Below, piece after piece: positions 49,888 to 53,609 of a stretch of 53,609 nt of DNA. The number at the start of each line of letters is the position of its first letter. Within the stretch, counting starts at the first letter, position 1. Below the pieces are notes generated by a model that saw nothing but the letters and a program-made list of their open reading frames with translations, was not told where the DNA came from and ran no database searches. Both the position numbers and the translations under genes were made by a program. Origin of the DNA: an uncultured Saprospiraceae bacterium (lineage in GTDB: Bacteria; Bacteroidota; Bacteroidia; Chitinophagales; Saprospiraceae); assembly GCA_937967615.1 (NCBI GenBank), contig CALCMJ010000035.1, forward strand, positions 1 to 53,609. The letters run 5' to 3'.

Positions 49888-50346
49888 ATGGAAGACAATA
49901 ATTATGCAGATGCAAGTATGATGATACGCAAACCTGTTGAACAGGTCTTTAATGCATTTATTGACCCTGCAGTTACTAGCCAGTTTTGGTTTACAAAATC
50001 TTCTGGAAAATTAGAACTAGGGAAAAATATTGTATGGTCGTGGGAAATGTATGGCATAAATGTACCAGTCCTCGTAGAAAGCATTACTCCTAATGAACGT
50101 ATTCAAATTCTATGGGGCGAGGGCGAACAAGAGTCCAGGGTAAAATGGGAATTTAAAGCTATAGAGGCAAGCACATTTGTCCAAATCAAAAATTATGACT
50201 TTAAATCCAAAGGCAATCAATTAATTAATCAAATCCGAGATTCTACTGGCGGCTTTACTCTTGTCTTAGCAGGACTAAAAGCTTATCTGGAACACGATAT
50301 TCAACTTAATCTTATAGATGACAAGTGGCCAATAGAAATGAGATAG
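49888..50346 (+). CDS. SRPBCC (AHSA1-like) domain protein
   Basis: 152 residues forming a single START/Bet v1-like helix-grip fold. The start ASMMIRKPVEQVFNAFIDPAVTSQFWF and the strand VKWEFKAIEAST match Hsp90-activator-homologue (AHSA1) domains. Such proteins bind hydrophobic ligands in a central cavity; no specific ligand can be read from the sequence. It is the last gene of the plus-strand group, 20 bases after pgi, and converges with nhaB without an obvious terminator in the 46-base gap. Confidence 0.87.
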   Translation: MEDNNYADASMMIRKPVEQVFNAFIDPAVTSQFWFTKSSGKLELGKNIVWSWEMYGINVPVLVESITPNERIQILWGEGEQESRVKWEFKAIEASTFVQIKNYDFKSKGNQLINQIRDSTGGFTLVLAGLKAYLEHDIQLNLIDDKWPIEMR

Positions 50347-50392
50347 ACTCCTAAATCATTTCATTTTTCTTCGTTCTTTTTTTATTCATATA

Positions 50393-51862
50393 CTATAATA
50401 AGTAGCGCACACACAATAAGCCTACAACGCCTAAGACTATTGCGTAAGGGAAAGCCATTTTAACCATTTTGAAATATGATAAATTAATCAAAGGAGCTAA
50501 GGATGAGGTGAGTAAGAACAAAAATGCAGCTTGTCCATTTGGCGTAGCAACACTTGGAAGGTTTGTCCCAGTGTTAACAGCAATAGCCAATTTCTCATAT
50601 TGCTCTCGAGTTAAACTGCCCGCATCAAACGCAGCTTGTAACTCATTTATATATACGGTCGCAACAAAAACATTATCACTAATTGCAGATAAAATCCCAT
50701 TCGCCAAATAAAACATTGTTGGTTGATCTGAAACGTCCATACTCAACGCCCAATCAATAATTGGTTTGAATAAATGCTGGTCATGTATCATAGCAACAAT
50801 CACAAAAAACACGACTAACAAAGCTGTAAAGGGTAAAGCTTCCTCAAAAGCAGGACCAAGATGATGCTCGTCTGTAATTCCCATAAAGGCAGTCTGAATT
50901 ACTATTAACGCTAGACCTATAAATCCAACTGGTGCAATATGTAATCCCAATCCGATTACCAATAATACCATAGCAATAGCCTGGACAACAAGTCTATACT
51001 TTTCTTTATCCGACCTATTGCTATCCTCAAGTACAGTAAAGTTTTCAATGATCGTTCTGGCAACTTCAGGCATCTTTGCACCAAACCCAAAAAGTTTGAA
51101 TTTTTCTAATATTACAGTCGTCAATATTCCAGCAAAAAAAACTGGGATAGTAATGACATCCATCTGTTGGAAAAACTCAATAAAGTCCCAGCCCATCTTT
51201 TCTCCTATCAACAAATTTTGAGGCTCCCCTACTAAAGTCATTACTCCCCCTAGTGCAGTTCCCACTACACCATGCATGACTAAACTCCTGAGAAAACTAC
51301 GGAATTGTTCTAGTGTTTCTCCACTTAATTGCTCTCGATCAAGAGTCCCATCCTTATCAAGATCCATATCACTTGAATGAATTTTATGATACACACCGTA
51401 AAACCCAACTGCCACACTTATTAAAACTGCGGTTACTGTTAATGCGTCTAGAAAAGCGGAAAGTACAGCAGATAGAATTACAAATAAAAGTGATAGCACC
51501 ATCTTTGATCTCACCTTAGTAAAAATCTTGCTAAAAATAAACATCAACAAGGGCTTCATAAAGTAAATGGCGGCAACCATAAACATCAAAAGAAGAATAA
51601 CCTCTAGGTTTTGTTCTACTTCATGGTAGGCATGTTCAGCTGTAGTCAATTTCAATGCCAAAGCTTCAATTGCGAGTAAGCCTCCAGAAACTAATGGATA
51701 GCACTTTAATGCCATCGCTAAAGTAAAGATAAACTCTCCAATAAATATCCAGGCTGTAATAACTGGGCCTAAAGCGAAATAAAAAACAATGTTTAGAAGT
51801 AAAAACGATAAAATAGTATACTTATACCATAAGGGACTCTTACCTAAAAAATATTTAAGCAT
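50393..51862 (-). CDS. nhaB: Na+/H+ antiporter NhaB
   Basis: Exchanges internal Na+ for external protons across the inner membrane, supporting salt tolerance and pH balance. The 489 residues follow the NhaB pattern throughout: [49 protein letters not shown] near 138-147, [25 protein letters not shown] and [26 protein letters not shown]. About twelve membrane helices are visible. The loop after the fourth or fifth helix carries an EF-hand-like calcium motif (residues 167-178, listed separately). The gene lies 60 bases after the carbonic anhydrase gene on the same strand. Confidence 0.95.
   Translation of the reverse strand: [489 protein letters not shown]
51329..51364 (-). other. EF-hand-like loop encoded within nhaB
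   Basis: Residues 167-178 read [12 protein letters not shown]. Positions 1, 3, 5 and 9 are Asp, position 6 is Gly and position 8 is Leu, as in a canonical 12-residue calcium loop; only position 12 deviates (Gln instead of Glu, with Glu at 11). It lies in a hydrophilic loop where, from memory, E. coli NhaB has a variable non-EF sequence. Confidence 0.6.
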
Positions 51863-51922
51863 AAAATTGTTTTGAGTTAATCATTAAGAAAATAGAAATT
51901 CCTACTGCTGAAAAATGAAAGA

Positions 51923-52540
51923 CTATTTTTCAAGAAAGAAAACTTCGCCAGTTGACACACTATAAATAGCCCCAACGATATCAATTTCTCCATTCTTTTC
52001 CATTTCAGATAAGATTGAACTTCTCTTTCTGATTTCCCGAATTGATTCTTTGACGTTCTCTATTACAACATTCTCTACTGCTGCATCATCCATATCTGCA
52101 TTATCTCCTTTTATTGTTTTGACAGCAGGTTGGATTTTTTCTAATAAAGTTGTAATGTTCCCTAACTCTACATTTTTACATGCAGCTGTTACTGCACCAC
52201 ATTTTGTATGTCCCAAAACCATTACACTTTTAGAACCAGCAACTTTACATCCATATTCTATTGACCCAAGCACGTCATCATTCACAACGTTTCCTGCCAC
52301 TCGTACACTAAAAATATCTCCTATACCCAAATCAAATACCATTTCGACTGGAACACGTGAGTCTATACAACTCAGAACAACAGCAAAAGGATATTGCCCA
52401 GTACTAGTTTGTCTTACTTGTATAGTACTATCCCTTTCAGTTCTAATGTTTTGAACAAATCTTTTATTTCCATCTACTAAGATTTCGTGAATCTTACTTG
52501 GTGTTAAGACAGTTTGCGTTTCTTTTGTTTGCGTTATCAT
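51923..52540 (-). CDS. Beta-class carbonic anhydrase
   Basis: Interconverts CO2 and bicarbonate. 205 residues, cytoplasmic (no signal peptide). Zinc ligands are Cys58 in LSCIDSR, His111 and Cys114 in GHTKCGAV, and the Asp60-Arg62 dyad is present. VAGNVVNDDVLGSIEYG and IVGAIYSVSTGEV complete the family pattern. It sits 41 bases downstream of the SulP transporter gene, a pairing seen in many bacteria in which the enzyme uses or supplies the transported bicarbonate. Confidence 0.95.
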   Translation of the reverse strand: MITQTKETQTVLTPSKIHEILVDGNKRFVQNIRTERDSTIQVRQTSTGQYPFAVVLSCIDSRVPVEMVFDLGIGDIFSVRVAGNVVNDDVLGSIEYGCKVAGSKSVMVLGHTKCGAVTAACKNVELGNITTLLEKIQPAVKTIKGDNADMDDAAVENVVIENVKESIREIRKRSSILSEMEKNGEIDIVGAIYSVSTGEVFFLEK

Positions 52541-52580
52541 AATATTATTTTTTTTAATTTTTAAATTCTAATTTTTACTC

Positions 52581-53609
52581 CTAAACAGTTAATTCATTTG
52601 GACTTGGTACTTCATCCTTAACATTCTCTTTTATCCATATTAAACATTCTTTGAAATCATTAAACAAATGCTCTTCAGGTATTAAGTCCGGAATCACATC
52701 TATCCGTTCTAACATATAACGAGGTTGTTTAAGCGTATCTACAAGTAGTACTTTCTTACCTGATTTTACTAGATCTACCAAAATATCTTCCATTGCATAT
52801 AAACCGGATTGATCCATATATTGCATTCTATCCATACGAATAACTATGGTACTTGCCGTTGTAGGAATTTGTTGAATAAGCTGCTGAAAGTCACTTGTGG
52901 ATCCAAAAAATAATGGCCCTTTTATATGCTTAATAAAGACTTCTTCCCTGAGATTTTGAGGGAATTCCATTTCATCATTCCATGCCTTTTCTTCAAGGAG
53001 AGATTTTACTTCAGATCGCTCAGCTGTAAGATCACCAATCTTCTTCATAAACATTAAAGAGGCTATCACCAATCCAATTCCTACTGCATATACAAGGTTC
53101 CATACAGATGATAATACTAAAACAACTAACATAATCATAACCTCAGGCTTAGGCATATATGGCATTGCTTTTAGACCCTTATAGTCCATAACATTAATTC
53201 CTACAGTAATAAGAATACCAGCTAAAACAGCTGCTGGAATTTGCGAAGCCACCGGACCCAATGCTAAGAGAATTATCAATAAGAGAATACCTGCTATCAT
53301 TCCTGATAGTCTTGTTTTACCTCCTGCATTAATATTTACAACAGTTCTAATCGTTGCACCTGCACCAGGTATACCTCCAAATATTGCTGCTATACTATTC
53401 CCAATTCCTTGGCCTATGAGCTCTTTGTTAGGCTTATGCTTTGTCTTTGTCATATTGTCAGCAACAACCGAAGTTAAGAGTGAATCTATAGCACCTAAAA
53501 GAGCCAATGTAAGTGCTGTAAAAATATATGGCGCTATACTTAAAAGACTAAACTCAGTAAGGATGCTTAAATTTGGAATTGGAATTCCACTTGGAATTTC
53601 TTCAATTGG
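52581..53609 (-). CDS. SulP-family anion transporter (5'-truncated by window edge)
   Basis: The visible part is 342 residues; the frame is open to the last base and continues beyond the window, so the apparent start near 53507 is internal. It contains the SulP core segment LGAIDSLLTSVVADNMT, then GQGIGNSIAAIFGGIPGAGATIRTVVN, several membrane helices, and a C-terminal STAS domain (about the last 120 residues, with IVIRMDRMQYMDQSGLYAMEDI). SulP proteins carry sulfate, bicarbonate or other anions, some with Na+. With carbonic anhydrase and NhaB directly downstream, bicarbonate is a reasonable substrate, though not proven. Confidence 0.93.
   Translation of the reverse strand, partial: PIEEIPSGIPIPNLSILTEFSLLSIAPYIFTALTLALLGAIDSLLTSVVADNMTKTKHKPNKELIGQGIGNSIAAIFGGIPGAGATIRTVVNINAGGKTRLSGMIAGILLLIILLALGPVASQIPAAVLAGILITVGINVMDYKGLKAMPYMPKPEVMIMLVVLVLSSVWNLVYAVGIGLVIASLMFMKKIGDLTAERSEVKSLLEEKAWNDEMEFPQNLREEVFIKHIKGPLFFGSTSDFQQLIQQIPTTASTIVIRMDRMQYMDQSGLYAMEDILVDLVKSGKKVLLVDTLKQPRYMLERIDVIPDLIPEEHLFNDFKECLIWIKENVKDEVPSPNELTV

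Noticed and set aside
52050-52454. 134-residue open frame antisense to the carbonic anhydrase gene
   Set aside because: The minus strand encodes all carbonic anhydrase zinc ligands; the plus frame has no start context or recognisable domain.

Overview
The window is from a Bacteroidota chromosome, most likely a Saprospiria/Cytophagia-like marine heterotroph; the exact family is inference. The support is an AT-rich composition, start regions without clear Shine-Dalgarno sequences, several TAnnTTTG-type -7 promoter boxes, four secreted proteins ending in a type A T9SS sorting domain, a class II HMG-CoA reductase with type 2 IPP isomerase, a DUF2723 protein, a tsaE-alanine dehydrogenase pair and a sigma/VPxxYF-membrane-protein/Spy-like cassette. 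I see no phage, integrase, transposase, CRISPR array, tRNA or rRNA. Both edges cut genes: radA on the left and a SulP transporter on the right.

Layout. 1-7.1 kb: the C-terminal part of radA; an opposing pair of small heat-shock proteins; a tightly overlapped minus-strand operon of IPP isomerase, HMG-CoA reductase and a CPBP intramembrane protease; then tsaE and alanine dehydrogenase. 7.2-16.4 kb: three tandem paralogous secreted M4 (thermolysin-family) metalloproteases of about 1,020 residues each. 16.4-25.7 kb: a small membrane protein, a bifunctional PBP1A with a glutamate-repeat tail, a TMTC-like membrane glycosyltransferase with TPRs, a GH3/beta-lactamase-fold fusion and a LolC/E-type permease. 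25.8-30 kb: a small conserved protein, two lipoprotein cyclophilins (one fused to a PKD domain), a polyphosphate-glucokinase-like ROK kinase and a TPR protein. 30.3-36 kb: an ECF sigma cassette, an acyltransferase, a T9SS-exported choice-of-anchor protein, DNA ligase LigA and a GNAT acetyltransferase. 36-39 kb: a 2.75-kb accessory segment with a Cys-rich PKD lipoprotein and a DUF1272 protein, bracketed by two inverted copies of a GC-rich interspersed repeat. 39-45 kb: a DUF2723 (TMEM260-like) protein, RpiB, a PA/M28 peptidase and a TylF-like methyltransferase. 45.1-50.3 kb: six closely spaced genes (zinc ribbon, two membrane proteins, FG-GAP/ASPIC protein, Pgi, SRPBCC protein). 50.4-53.6 kb: NhaB, a beta-carbonic anhydrase and SulP in one minus-strand series.

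How the genes connect. Glucose phosphorylation (PpgK-like), Pgi and RpiB supply central carbon metabolism. HMG-CoA reductase and Fni mark a mevalonate route to isoprenoids. PBP1A and the GH3 fusion act on peptidoglycan, the latter probably in recycling or remodelling. TMTC-like and TMEM260-like enzymes suggest envelope or secreted-protein O-glycosylation, and the T9SS cargo is a plausible substrate pool. SulP, carbonic anhydrase and NhaB look like a sodium, bicarbonate and pH module.

Most noteworthy: loss of the Asp that orients the catalytic His, and of an acidic calcium-site pair, in only the third M4 paralogue; the inverted GC-rich repeats around the Cys-rich lipoprotein; an EF-hand-like loop inside NhaB; a degenerate zinc site in LigA; and the one-base overlaps tying a CPBP protease to mevalonate enzymes. 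No wholly new defence or mobile system is evident.
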